Assembly: GCA_021801305.1 (NCBI GenBank)
Contig: JAJYYD010000018.1
Coordinates: 1 to 14,156 of the forward strand
Source: Thermoplasmata archaeon
GTDB taxonomy: Archaea; Thermoplasmatota; Thermoplasmata; Thermoplasmatales; Thermoplasmataceae
Reading direction: 5' to 3'
Length of the DNA stretch: 14,156 bases
The position numbers and the translations under genes are program-made. The notes beneath the pieces are model-generated. The model was not told where the DNA came from. It did no database searches and worked only from the letters and a program-made list of their open reading frames with translations. Below are positions 1 to 7,448 of the stretch, one piece after another. Numbering within the stretch: position 1 is the first letter of the stretch; the number at the start of each line of letters is the position of its first letter.

Positions 1-1
1 A

Positions 2-1009
2 AACTGCGATAATGAATATGACCCTGAATATGGCATGAAAATTGCGGAAAATATGAAGAATCTGGACTATGTCCACTTCTCTGCCGGCATCTTCAATCCT
101 CCCGGTTCATCTGCTTCTTTCTATGATTCCAGGACACACATCTTCAACCGTATACCCAGGAGGCCGGCCATAACTGCAATGGTTGTCGGTTCAGTGGTCG
201 ATCTCAAGGATGCAGAAAGAGTTCTTTCAGGTGCTGATTTTGTTGCTGTGGCCAGGCCAAGCCTTGCTGATCCTTATTTTGCAAGCAAGCTTCTGGATAA
301 CAACATGCCCGTAAGGCCATGCATCAGATGCAACCAGGCATGCAGGGACCTTGCCCTCGGTGAGGTGAGATGCACAGTCAATCCAGACACAGGCCTTGAA
401 AATACTGTCCGGCAGTATCCAATCCAGAGAGTCAAGGGCCGTATTGCAATTTCAGGTGGAGGCATAAAAGGGATGGAGGCTGCGCTGGAAGCCTCAAAAC
501 TTGGGCTTGAAGTCACGCTTTACCATGATGGGAAAAGGCTGGGAGGGCAGCTTCTTTCAATCACCGATAACAGGAAGGCAAATGAGTTCTCCAGGCTTGT
601 TGAATACTATGAAAAGGCGCTGGACATTATGGGGGTGGATGTGGTGCTGAACTCCGTCAACAGATCAGGCATCGTATGCACACCGGACAAAGTCTACCCG
701 GATCTCCCTGAAAAAGATGAAATATGGGTCGATTCAAACATATACAAGCACCATGACCAGGCACTGGAAATGGCTGGAAACCACAGAGTCTACATGAGCA
801 GGAGGAGCCTTTCCAGTCTCGACAGATCAAGGGTGCTTGAATACGAGAAACTTGCATCAGAAAAAGGCATAGTCTTTGTTGATCATAAAGGGAAGAAGTT
901 TGATATATCTATCATAGAGAGGAACCAGTATGATATAAGATCAGCAATGGTATCAGGAAGGAATCTCATCCATGAATACATTGAAATGAAATCATTTGAT
1001 TATCTTTAG
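2..1009 (+). CDS. Old Yellow Enzyme / 2,4-dienoyl-CoA reductase-like flavoprotein, 5' partial
   Basis: This is the C-terminal part of an NADH:flavin oxidoreductase of the FadH/trimethylamine-dehydrogenase type. The frame is open to the first base, so the true start lies upstream; the ATG at 35 is internal. Numbering from that Met, residues 45-90 are the end of the TIM barrel that binds FMN (VVGSVVDLKDAERVLSGAD, then ARPSLADP). C96, C99, C103 and C113 form the C-x2-C-x3-C-x9-C ligand set of a [4Fe-4S] cluster. A Rossmann FAD-binding segment starts near 136 (GGGIKGMEAA). Family members pass electrons from NAD(P)H via FAD and Fe-S to FMN and reduce activated C=C bonds. Only about 210 residues follow the last Cys, against roughly 320 in E. 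coli FadH, and no clear second GxGxxG is visible. The NAD(P)H domain therefore looks shortened or diverged. Its stop overlaps the kptA stop tail-to-tail (4 nt). Confidence 0.85.
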   Translation, partial: NCDNEYDPEYGMKIAENMKNLDYVHFSAGIFNPPGSSASFYDSRTHIFNRIPRRPAITAMVVGSVVDLKDAERVLSGADFVAVARPSLADPYFASKLLDNNMPVRPCIRCNQACRDLALGEVRCTVNPDTGLENTVRQYPIQRVKGRIAISGGGIKGMEAALEASKLGLEVTLYHDGKRLGGQLLSITDNRKANEFSRLVEYYEKALDIMGVDVVLNSVNRSGIVCTPDKVYPDLPEKDEIWVDSNIYKHHDQALEMAGNHRVYMSRRSLSSLDRSRVLEYEKLASEKGIVFVDHKGKKFDISIIERNQYDIRSAMVSGRNLIHEYIEMKSFDYL

Positions 1010-1740
1010 ATCTCTCCCCTGATCTTTCTCTCCCTTCTTTCCCTGACAACCTTGATATCCGCCTCCTCTTCAGGAGTGAGTTCAAAACGTTCATTCTTCA
1101 GTTCTCCAAGATACCTGGCAGGTATCTCACCGGTCAGGAAGACTTCATCTGTTGCCCTGTAAACTGGTATGTTGTCCTTGATCATTTCCCGTGTTTTTAT
1201 TGCGAGTATTGATGGGGAATCTATGTGGTAAAGGCCTGAAACATATGCCTGCCTGACCTCCTTTGAAAGATGTACCCATGTCTTGTCAGACGGGCTTATG
1301 CCGGTTTCCCTGATAAATTCGTACTCCTCCGGTGTTGTCTGGAAATAAAGCTCATCAGGAATTCCATCAGTGGGCATGTCATCTATTTCTATTGGAATTG
1401 TATGGCCGTAAGTTGCCCTGATCTCTTCCCTGTCGTTGACTTCATATCTCTGTTTCGGGTCCGTTCTGGCAAGCGCCTCTATGTGGTACGGGGTCAACCA
1501 TTCAAAAAATCTTCTCTGGGCTTTTATTGCAGGTACTATGAGATAGGTCTTTACCCATCCATGTTCATCAAGCTTGATCCCATAGTTTTCAGGGAAGTGC
1601 CTCAGCATCCCCGCAAGAATCCTTCCCATGGTCTCAATTTCCCTGGAATTCATAAGCAGTTTGCCGCTACTGCCGCAAACCGGGCAGGTTTTTCCCCGGA
1701 AAGGTCCATCTTCCCTGCAATCTCTTAACTCAGGCTCCAT
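1006..1740 (-). CDS. kptA: RNA 2'-phosphotransferase (Tpt1/KptA)
   Basis: KptA moves the 2'-phosphate left at an RNA splice junction onto NAD+, giving ADP-ribose 1'',2''-cyclic phosphate and nicotinamide. The 244-residue protein starts with an archaeal Cys-rich segment (C8, C19, C22; a CPVCG knuckle) that may bind zinc. The N-terminal lobe carries LRHFPENYGIKLDEHGWV with the catalytic pair R47-H48. The NAD-binding lobe has IRATYGHT (R108, H113), LYFQTT, WVHLS (H157) and VYRATDEVFLT (R195). R47-H48-R108-R195 match the known Tpt1 Arg-His-Arg-Arg tetrad. The ATG lies inside the end of prs (11-nt overlap) and is preceded by GGGGTG (1747-1752), so translation is probably coupled to prs. The role in tRNA splicing or repair is known for the family; the physiological substrate here is inferred. 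Confidence 0.93.
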   Translation of the reverse strand: MEPELRDCREDGPFRGKTCPVCGSSGKLLMNSREIETMGRILAGMLRHFPENYGIKLDEHGWVKTYLIVPAIKAQRRFFEWLTPYHIEALARTDPKQRYEVNDREEIRATYGHTIPIEIDDMPTDGIPDELYFQTTPEEYEFIRETGISPSDKTWVHLSKEVRQAYVSGLYHIDSPSILAIKTREMIKDNIPVYRATDEVFLTGEIPARYLGELKNERFELTPEEEADIKVVRERRERKIRGEI

Positions 1741-2596
1741 TTGTTACACCCCTTACAGCTTCAGCCACTTCACCGGCAACAGTTATCTTGCTCCATTTCC
1801 CGAAAATTGTATCGGTTATGACAATATCCTGGGTAATGGATGAAATTTCATCATAGGATCCATTGGCAAATATTCCATGTATTGCAGACACATATACTTT
1901 GTCTGCACCTCGCTTCTTCAACAGACCTGTAGCCTTGATTATTGTGCCGCCTGTTGATATCATGTCATCCAGGATTACAATGTTCTTCCCTTTAACGTCA
2001 ATATCAGGAACAGTCATCGTGACAGTCCTGGAATCTATCCTCTTTTTGTCGATGTTGAATGACTTTGTTTTAAGGAGATCTGCAAGTTCCTTTGCTCTAT
2101 CAAGGCCACCATCGTCAGGAGATACGACATAGTCTATTTTCCTGTCTTTATAGTACTCCACCAGGGGTTTTACAATCTTGACATTTACCAGTCCTCTCCT
2201 GGAAAACTTTGAAGTGCCAAGATCATGGATTTCCACGACTATAAGTGAATCGCAGAAATTCTCTATTGAACTGAGCATGACCTTTGATGAAATGGGTTCC
2301 CCGGTCTTGTATATCATGTGCTGCCTGGCGTATCCAAAATAGGGCACAACGGCAATTACTTTCCCCGCACCATTCTCCTTCGCTGCATTGATCATGAGGA
2401 GGAACTCGATAATTTCAGCATCATTGCGGGTATTTCCAACGGCGACAACATCCTCGCCCCTGAAATCTCCCAGTATCCGCAAATACATCTCTCCATCCGG
2501 GAATCTTTTCCTTTCAGTATCAAGAAGTTCACACTTAAGTTCTGCTGCCATTTTCAGGGAAAGTTCTCTTGATGAAGAGGAAGAAATAATTTTCAT
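1730..2596 (-). CDS. prs: ribose-phosphate pyrophosphokinase (PRPP synthetase)
   Basis: The enzyme makes 5-phosphoribosyl 1-pyrophosphate from ribose 5-phosphate and ATP, feeding purine, pyrimidine, histidine and NAD synthesis. At 288 residues it is about 30 shorter than bacterial Prs, as usual for archaeal members. Visible elements are the flexible ATP-binding loop PYFGYARQHMIYKTGEP (residues 85-101, with R91, H93 and K97), VEIHD with H124, SPDDGG (159-164), and the PRPP-binding loop VILDDMISTGGT (207-218). The N-terminal RFPDGE (31-36) is also typical. It is the first gene of a two-gene unit with kptA. A TATA-like TTTAAAAAG lies about 26 nt upstream of the ATG, fitting a leaderless mRNA, and a perfect palindrome sits directly before the start codon. 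Confidence 0.96.
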   Translation of the reverse strand: MKIISSSSSRELSLKMAAELKCELLDTERKRFPDGEMYLRILGDFRGEDVVAVGNTRNDAEIIEFLLMINAAKENGAGKVIAVVPYFGYARQHMIYKTGEPISSKVMLSSIENFCDSLIVVEIHDLGTSKFSRRGLVNVKIVKPLVEYYKDRKIDYVVSPDDGGLDRAKELADLLKTKSFNIDKKRIDSRTVTMTVPDIDVKGKNIVILDDMISTGGTIIKATGLLKKRGADKVYVSAIHGIFANGSYDEISSITQDIVITDTIFGKWSKITVAGEVAEAVRGVTNGA

Positions 2597-2597
2597 T

Positions 2598-2614
2598 GAC
2601 CATTGGGAATGGTC
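2598..2614. promoter_or_regulatory. perfect 7-3-7 palindrome at the prs start, possible operator
   Basis: GACCATT-GGG-AATGGTC is a perfect inverted repeat one base upstream of the prs ATG, between the TATA element and the start. It covers the expected transcription start, where a bound repressor could block RNA polymerase, or it could form a hairpin if transcription begins upstream. Function is inferred. Confidence 0.45.
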
Positions 2615-2616
2615 TC

Positions 2617-2643
2617 GCTTTTTAAATTTTTATGGTATAAATT
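2617..2643 (-). promoter_or_regulatory. prs-kptA promoter (two TATA candidates)
   Basis: Read on the minus strand, TTTAAAAAG (near 2617-2628) is centred about 26 nt before the prs ATG and would give a leaderless mRNA. An upstream TTTATACC (near 2635-2643) would give a leader of about 15 nt containing the palindrome. The sequence alone does not decide which is used. Confidence 0.55.
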
Positions 2644-2665
2644 CCCGGACAATACGATCTGTTAT

Positions 2666-3397
2666 TTATTGCACTTCAGAGAGAATCTGCCGGGTCCTGC
2701 TCACACCGAGCCTGAATCTTTTCGGATCTGGTGGCATGCCGGACGCTTCCAGAAGATTCATTGCCTCTGTGTAGCTTTTTATGCCTCCGGCGACCTTTAT
2801 TCCTATATTGGAATGGACTCTTTTCGCAGTTTCTGCCATAAGCTTAACGTTTTCAACAGCAGCCCCGGCCTGATTCCCCAGTGTCCTGGCAAATTCCGAA
2901 TCGGCGAATCCGGTGCTTGTCTTTATGAAATCAGCCTTTGACCTGCATATGATCTCATAAAGCCTCTTCTTCTCTTCTGCATTTGTATAGGCATCTTCGG
3001 TTATGAATTTAATCTCAAGCCCATTTCTGTGGGCTGCATCTACCAGGGAGTTAACGTCACGTTCAACTTCACTGAACATGCCTGATCTCACGAAGCCTGT
3101 CTGGACAACAAGGTCAACCTCATCACAGCTTCCAGAATAGATGTCAATCAACTTTTCTCTTGCCTCTGTAGTATATGCCCCCAATGGGAAATCCAGGGTG
3201 ATATCCACCTTAACATGAGACCTGTGCTCCCTGAGATACTCTCCCGCCTTTGAGGAAAAGATGGGCTCTATGCAGACACTGTATGTATGGAACTCCATTG
3301 CCTCGTCAAGCAGTGTCCTTATATTTTCCCAGGTTGCATATCCTTTCAGCGAGCTGTGGTCAATGAGGCCGGCAACCTGTCTGGATGTAAGTTTCAT
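2666..3397 (-). CDS. deoC: deoxyribose-phosphate aldolase (DERA)
   Basis: DeoC reversibly cleaves 2-deoxy-D-ribose 5-phosphate to glyceraldehyde 3-phosphate and acetaldehyde. The 243 residues form a class I aldolase TIM barrel. The Schiff-base lysine is K159 in FIKTSTGF. The second essential lysine is K201 in IKVAGGIKSY, and the aspartate is D95 in DEVDLV, together matching D102/K167/K201 of the E. coli enzyme. The ATG lies 5 nt after the stop of the MFS gene, and its GTGAT ribosome-binding site (3402-3406) overlaps that stop codon, four bases before the ATG. It is therefore co-transcribed with the transporter. With prs just downstream on the same strand, the context points to pentose-phosphate or deoxynucleoside use. 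No nucleoside phosphorylase or deoxyribokinase is present in the window. Confidence 0.96.
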   Translation of the reverse strand: MKLTSRQVAGLIDHSSLKGYATWENIRTLLDEAMEFHTYSVCIEPIFSSKAGEYLREHRSHVKVDITLDFPLGAYTTEAREKLIDIYSGSCDEVDLVVQTGFVRSGMFSEVERDVNSLVDAAHRNGLEIKFITEDAYTNAEEKKRLYEIICRSKADFIKTSTGFADSEFARTLGNQAGAAVENVKLMAETAKRVHSNIGIKVAGGIKSYTEAMNLLEASGMPPDPKRFRLGVSRTRQILSEVQ

Positions 3398-3402
3398 TCA
3401 AA

Positions 3403-4830
3403 TCACTCTGTTATTCCCTCAGAGGCCGTTACAAGTTCATCCCTCAGCTTCATTGCCCTGTCCCATGTGTTCTTTCTTATAAGACCAACATATCCTCCGA
3501 TGAACAGTGCCATAAATATTACCGAGCTTGTAAATCCAACAACCGGGCCATATTTTATGAAGAGTACACCCTCTATTATGGAGTTGAATGCTCCAACCAG
3601 GTTCAAAGCTCCGTTATAGAAACCGTAAACTGTTCCTGCTGTCCCTCTTGGTGCAAGATCAATTGCGTTGACAGCCCATGATCCCACTGTCAGGTTCATT
3701 AGGCCTGCCCCTGTTGCAAGCAGAAGGGCAGTTGGAACAAGTTCTTTGGCAGTTCCCGTGAAATATGAAAGACCAACCATGAGTATCATAAGGCTCATGG
3801 GAAGAAGCGATCCAATTCTTCTTGCGTTAACCTTTGTGAACTTTCTCAGCAGACCGTCATTGAGCGGCCCGGAACCAAGGAAACCCACAATAAGCCCCGT
3901 ATCAACGGCAGCAGTGTAAATACCGCTTGTAGTAACTGAATGGGCAAACTGTATGAACATGAGTGACGGGAGCCAGTAGAGGAAGGTGTAAAGTATGTAT
4001 CCAAATGACAGGAATATGAGAAGTGTCCCGATTCCAGCCTGTGTCCCGAAAATCATCTTCAGAGTGTTTTTCCAGACTAGCTTTGCAGGAAGCTTCTTTG
4101 TGGATTTCTCAGCATCTGTCTTTCCCTCGTTTATGAAAGCCAGTTCTTCAGCGTTGACACCCTTATGGAGATCCGGTGTATCGCGGACATAATAATACCA
4201 TATGGCGGCAAACAGGAGACCCAGGGCACCAAAGAATATGAATGGACCAGGCCATCCGAAAAAGTGGTAGATCAGGACTCCGAGAGTTGCAGCAACAACT
4301 GGGCCTACTGCCTGACCCGCACCTGCCCATGTGTATGCCTTTGATTCATCAAACCTGTTGGTCCAGTTCTTTGCCGATTTTGCATTTACAGGCCAAACAG
4401 GGCCTTCGCCAGCTCCCATGAATACTCTTACCACAAGCATTGAAAGGAAGTTGAATGTGGCAGCGGTAAGTATAGTAAAAACTGACCATACTGCGTAGAA
4501 TATGGCCATTGCCTTTCTCAGGCCCAGCTTATCCACTATTGAACCACCCGGGAAGTTGAATATGGCATATGCAAGGGACCAAGCGAAGAGTATCAGTGAA
4601 TAATTTGCAAGCCCAGTACCACCGGCAGCTCCTTTTGCACCATATGCCCCAATAGACGAGGTCCACCCGAATGCATATGAAAATGCGGGTGCAGTTAATG
4701 TCCATATCTCCCTATCAGCATAGTTGAAAGTTATGGCTATAAAAAGCATCACGGGTATTACCCATCTTACATTGGTCTTTTTGGTTGAAGTTTTGACAAG
4801 AGTCGGTCTTTTCTCCTCTTCAGTTACCAT
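3403..4830 (-). CDS. MFS transporter, anion:cation symporter (ACS)-like
   Basis: This 475-residue membrane protein of the major facilitator superfamily has about 12 hydrophobic segments. A charged cytoplasmic loop (around residues 215-255, rich in E and K) separates the two halves. The signature loop between segments 2 and 3 is GGSIVDKLGLRK (95-106). NYADRE (36-41) in the first segment and RVFMGAGEGPVWPVNAKS (135-152) match the ACS subfamily, which carries sugar acids and other organic anions with H+ or Na+. The N-terminal 20 residues are polar, and no signal peptide is seen. The substrate cannot be read from sequence; proximity to deoC makes a pentose- or nucleoside-derived compound possible, but that is inference. 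A TATA box is centred about 27 nt upstream of the ATG, so the mRNA is probably leaderless. Confidence 0.87.
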   Translation of the reverse strand: MVTEEEKRPTLVKTSTKKTNVRWVIPVMLFIAITFNYADREIWTLTAPAFSYAFGWTSSIGAYGAKGAAGGTGLANYSLILFAWSLAYAIFNFPGGSIVDKLGLRKAMAIFYAVWSVFTILTAATFNFLSMLVVRVFMGAGEGPVWPVNAKSAKNWTNRFDESKAYTWAGAGQAVGPVVAATLGVLIYHFFGWPGPFIFFGALGLLFAAIWYYYVRDTPDLHKGVNAEELAFINEGKTDAEKSTKKLPAKLVWKNTLKMIFGTQAGIGTLLIFLSFGYILYTFLYWLPSLMFIQFAHSVTTSGIYTAAVDTGLIVGFLGSGPLNDGLLRKFTKVNARRIGSLLPMSLMILMVGLSYFTGTAKELVPTALLLATGAGLMNLTVGSWAVNAIDLAPRGTAGTVYGFYNGALNLVGAFNSIIEGVLFIKYGPVVGFTSSVIFMALFIGGYVGLIRKNTWDRAMKLRDELVTASEGITE

Positions 4831-4862
4831 TGTTAGAATTTAACACGGTCATCTATATAAAT
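4831..4862 (-). promoter_or_regulatory. promoter of MFS-deoC with inverted repeat
   Basis: On the minus strand ATTTATATAG (4853-4862) is a good archaeal TATA box centred about 27 nt before the ATG at 4830, predicting leaderless transcription. TGTTA-GAATT-TAACA (4831-4845) is an inverted repeat lying immediately before the ATG, placed like the palindrome at prs, and could be an operator. Confidence 0.55.
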
Positions 4863-4941
4863 GTTCGTCAATATTTTTCACAATATATCATAAATTTGTA
4901 ATTATTTTTATTGCAATATTCTAAAATATATATGGTGTTTC

Positions 4942-5004
4942 AAGTGAACACTTAAAAAAGAAGGATTGTTCCTAACTTCAAATTCCACTGGGAAACTTAT
5001 AAAA
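4942..5004 (+). promoter_or_regulatory. ilvE promoter and upstream inverted repeat
   Basis: CTTATAAAA (4996-5004) is centred about 26 nt upstream of the ATG at 5026, predicting a leaderless ilvE mRNA. AAGTG-AA-CACTT (4942-4953) is a perfect inverted repeat about 45 bp upstream of the TATA box and could be an activator or repressor site. The rest of the 195-bp divergent spacer is AT-rich with no other clear element. Confidence 0.5.
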
Positions 5005-5025
5005 GTCAGTTACTGCTCATAGTTC

Positions 5026-5958
5026 ATGCAGAAAAACGGTTCAGGTGCAAAAGAAAGCATGGTATGGTTCAATGGTAAAATGATCCCGTCAGGTGAAGCG
5101 CTGGTGCCAGTGCTGACTCATTCCCTCCAGTACGGTTCAGGCATTTTTGAAGGAATCAGGGCATATGAGGGAGAAGGTATTTCAAATATTTTCAGGTTGA
5201 AGGAACATGTTGCTAGATTCCTGATGACCGCAAAGATGTATGGTTTGAATCTGGGTTATGATGCAGGCGAGATCAGCAGGGCAATTGTGGAAACTGTAAA
5301 GGCAAACAACGCAAGATCATGCTACATACGCCCATTTGCGTTTGTGGACGATGATGCAATCAGTCTCGGTATCGGCAGGAAGAAGATATCAACTACAGTT
5401 TCCGTAATTCCATATGACAGCATATTCGGTTCCAGGAAAATGGACGGGATAAGATGCAAGATATCTTCATGGCGCAGGATAAACTCCAGCATTCTACCCA
5501 TTCAGGCAAAGGCCAGCGGAAACTACCTGAATTCCATAATTGCCGCGAATGAAGCTTCTGCTTCGGGATTTGATGAAGCTATCCTCCTCTCGGAAGGAGG
5601 TTATGTCGCAGAAGGAACCGGGGAGAACATATTTATTGTGAAAGACGGAACTGTTATCACTCCGGGAAAAGATTCCGACATCCTGCTGGGGATAACAAGA
5701 GAATCAATAATAGAGGTCTCAAGAGACATGGGCTACAGCCTCATTGAAAGAAAACTTCACAGGGATGAGCTATACACAGCTGACGAGGTGTTTCTTGCCG
5801 GGACAGCCGCAGAAGTGACACCTGTTGTAAACATTGACGGGCTTGTGGTCGGGGATGGAAAACCCGGAAAAATAACCCAGTCTGTTTCCAGTAGGTATGA
5901 CAGGATTGTAAGGGGAAAAGAGAAGAAATACTCAGGATGGCTTTCACCAGTAAAATAA
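5026..5958 (+). CDS. ilvE: branched-chain amino acid aminotransferase
   Basis: This fold-type IV PLP aminotransferase interconverts leucine, isoleucine or valine and their 2-oxo acids with 2-oxoglutarate/glutamate. The PLP lysine is K162 in IQAKASGNYLNS. Other family elements are LQYGSGIFEGIRAYEG (34-49), SWRR (148-151) and GGYVAEGTGENIF (191-203), which binds the cofactor phosphate and closes the active site. The length of 310 residues is normal for group I IlvE. The homologous region begins at MVWFNGK, whose Met12 (5059) is an alternative start. The ATG at 5026 is preferred because a TATA box is centred 26 nt upstream, which suits a leaderless mRNA. D-amino-acid aminotransferase and aminodeoxychorismate lyase share the fold, but the motifs favour IlvE. 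Confidence 0.93.
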   Translation: MQKNGSGAKESMVWFNGKMIPSGEALVPVLTHSLQYGSGIFEGIRAYEGEGISNIFRLKEHVARFLMTAKMYGLNLGYDAGEISRAIVETVKANNARSCYIRPFAFVDDDAISLGIGRKKISTTVSVIPYDSIFGSRKMDGIRCKISSWRRINSSILPIQAKASGNYLNSIIAANEASASGFDEAILLSEGGYVAEGTGENIFIVKDGTVITPGKDSDILLGITRESIIEVSRDMGYSLIERKLHRDELYTADEVFLAGTAAEVTPVVNIDGLVVGDGKPGKITQSVSSRYDRIVRGKEKKYSGWLSPVK

Positions 5959-5979
5959 TCCATTTTTAAAGGCTATAGA

Positions 5980-6528
5980 ATGAGACTATTCATAATAACC
6001 GGTCCCCCTGCAGCGGGCAAATCAACTGTATCAAAAAAAATAGCTGAAAGCCTGGAAAAATGCGCTCTTCTTGAGGGTGATGTGATCTACCACATGGTGA
6101 AGAATGGCATTGAACATCCATGGAAAAGTGAAAAGCAGGTGGACCTGGCTTTCCAGAATCTTGCAGATCTTTCCATGAATTTTCTTTCAGGTGGCTTTGA
6201 TGTGGTTCTGGACTGGATAGTGATGCCGGAACAGGTTGGAAAAATCATCGAGAAAATTAGCATAAATGATCTCAGGGTATACTACATTGTGTTAATGGCC
6301 GGTCTGGAAACACTGAAAATTAGGGATAGAAAAAGAGATTATCCCATGGGAACACGAATCGATGATCTGCACAGGGAATTCCAGAGAACCGGAATAGTTT
6401 CACATTCGATATTTACCGATAACATGGAAGAAGGATCGGTTGTAATGGAAATCCTGGAAAATTCACAGAAATATGAGTGGCGTAATGGCGATTGTGATCA
6501 ACACGGAAGATCAGGTGATATATGGTAG
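5980..6528 (+). CDS. small P-loop kinase of unknown substrate
   Basis: This 182-residue P-loop NTPase has a Walker A motif, GPPAAGKST (residues 8-16), right at the N-terminus. A hydrophobic strand ending in acid, FDVVLDWIV (near 73-81), is a plausible Walker B. A basic segment with RDRKRDYPMGTR (near 115-126) could be the lid. The architecture resembles AAA_33 or chloramphenicol-phosphotransferase/shikimate-kinase-like proteins that phosphorylate small molecules or nucleotides. The substrate cannot be assigned. It begins 21 nt after ilvE, and its 3' end overlaps the adenine methyltransferase gene by 7 nt, so the two are probably translated together. A weak AT-rich element at 5950-5957 might serve as an internal promoter. 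No antibiotic-resistance role should be assumed. Confidence 0.75.
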   Translation: MRLFIITGPPAAGKSTVSKKIAESLEKCALLEGDVIYHMVKNGIEHPWKSEKQVDLAFQNLADLSMNFLSGGFDVVLDWIVMPEQVGKIIEKISINDLRVYYIVLMAGLETLKIRDRKRDYPMGTRIDDLHREFQRTGIVSHSIFTDNMEEGSVVMEILENSQKYEWRNGDCDQHGRSGDIW

Positions 6529-7400
6529 AGCCTGGCAAAACTGATATTGGCATTCGAAAAATAAAACCAATAGTCAAATGGGCTGGTGGAAAACGACAGT
6601 TGCTTTCCCGGATGCTAATGGACCTGCCTGGGCAATGGAACAGGTATTTTGAGCCATTTGCAGGAGGATCAGCCATGATCGTTGCATTGAGTAATATGGG
6701 AAGGATTGGGAAGGCCGCCATAGGAGATACAAACCCGGAGCTTGTAAATCTTTACATTGAGGTCAGGGATAACATTGAGGACCTGATAAAAGAGCTGAAA
6801 TCAATTCAGTTCATAAATGAAAGGGAGTCCTATCTTTCTGCAAGAAAGAGGTTCAATGCAATAAGAGGCACTGAAGATAACAAGACTGAGAGGGCAGCCC
6901 TTTTCCTCTATCTCAACAGACACTGTTTTAACGGGCTCTGGAGGGTGAACAGCAAAGGAGAGTTCAATGTCCCATTTGGAAAATACAGCAATCCATCTTT
7001 ACCGGATGCATCAGAAATAAGGGGTTTCTCAGAGATGCTTCAAGATGTTGAAATCAAGTGCAGTGATTTCGAGACAATCCTCCCAGAGGTTGAGACCGGG
7101 GACTTCGTGTATCTCGATCCACCCTATGAACCGATTTCCAGAACTTCCAGTTTTACATCTTACACAAAAGTCGGTTTTACTCCGTACGATCAGGGGAGGT
7201 TGAGAGACATGTGCAGGAAGCTGGATAATCTGGGAGCCATGTTCATGGTAAGCAATTCATTCTCGCCTTCTGTAATGGAACTTTACAGTGAATTCACAAT
7301 TAAGAAAGTTGATGCAAACAGGTTCATAAACAGGGATGCGAAAGGGAGAAGTGGAACGGTCGAAATTCTGGTAACAAATTATGTTCCTGGAAAAATCTGA
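6522..7400 (+). CDS. DNA adenine-N6 methyltransferase, Dam/DpnM (D12 class) family
   Basis: The enzyme methylates adenine N6 in a short DNA site using S-adenosylmethionine. The motifs run in the alpha-class order of Dam, DpnM and MboIA: motif X KWAGGKRQL (19-27), motif I FEPFAGGSA (43-51), and NRHCFNGLWRVNSKGEFNVP (132-151). The catalytic motif IV is DPPY (199-202), and the C-terminal INRDAKGRSGTVEILVTNY (269-287) is also conserved. The 292-residue length is typical. Many relatives recognise GATC, but the target is not readable from the protein. No restriction endonuclease gene adjoins it: upstream is the P-loop kinase (7-nt overlap), and downstream a convergent membrane-protein gene. It is therefore probably an orphan methylase. 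A GGTGAT ribosome-binding site (6514-6519) precedes the ATG. Confidence 0.93.
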   Translation: MVEPGKTDIGIRKIKPIVKWAGGKRQLLSRMLMDLPGQWNRYFEPFAGGSAMIVALSNMGRIGKAAIGDTNPELVNLYIEVRDNIEDLIKELKSIQFINERESYLSARKRFNAIRGTEDNKTERAALFLYLNRHCFNGLWRVNSKGEFNVPFGKYSNPSLPDASEIRGFSEMLQDVEIKCSDFETILPEVETGDFVYLDPPYEPISRTSSFTSYTKVGFTPYDQGRLRDMCRKLDNLGAMFMVSNSFSPSVMELYSEFTIKKVDANRFINRDAKGRSGTVEILVTNYVPGKI

Positions 7401-7448
7401 AAACTGATCTCAAAAGGAAATTTACGGGAAGACATTCTCACTGCCGAA

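Noticed and set aside
5980..6528. Zeta-toxin or antibiotic-kinase identity for the P-loop kinase
   Set aside because: Only the Walker A and general fold features are visible. No epsilon-like antitoxin gene adjoins it and no substrate-specific motif was recognised.
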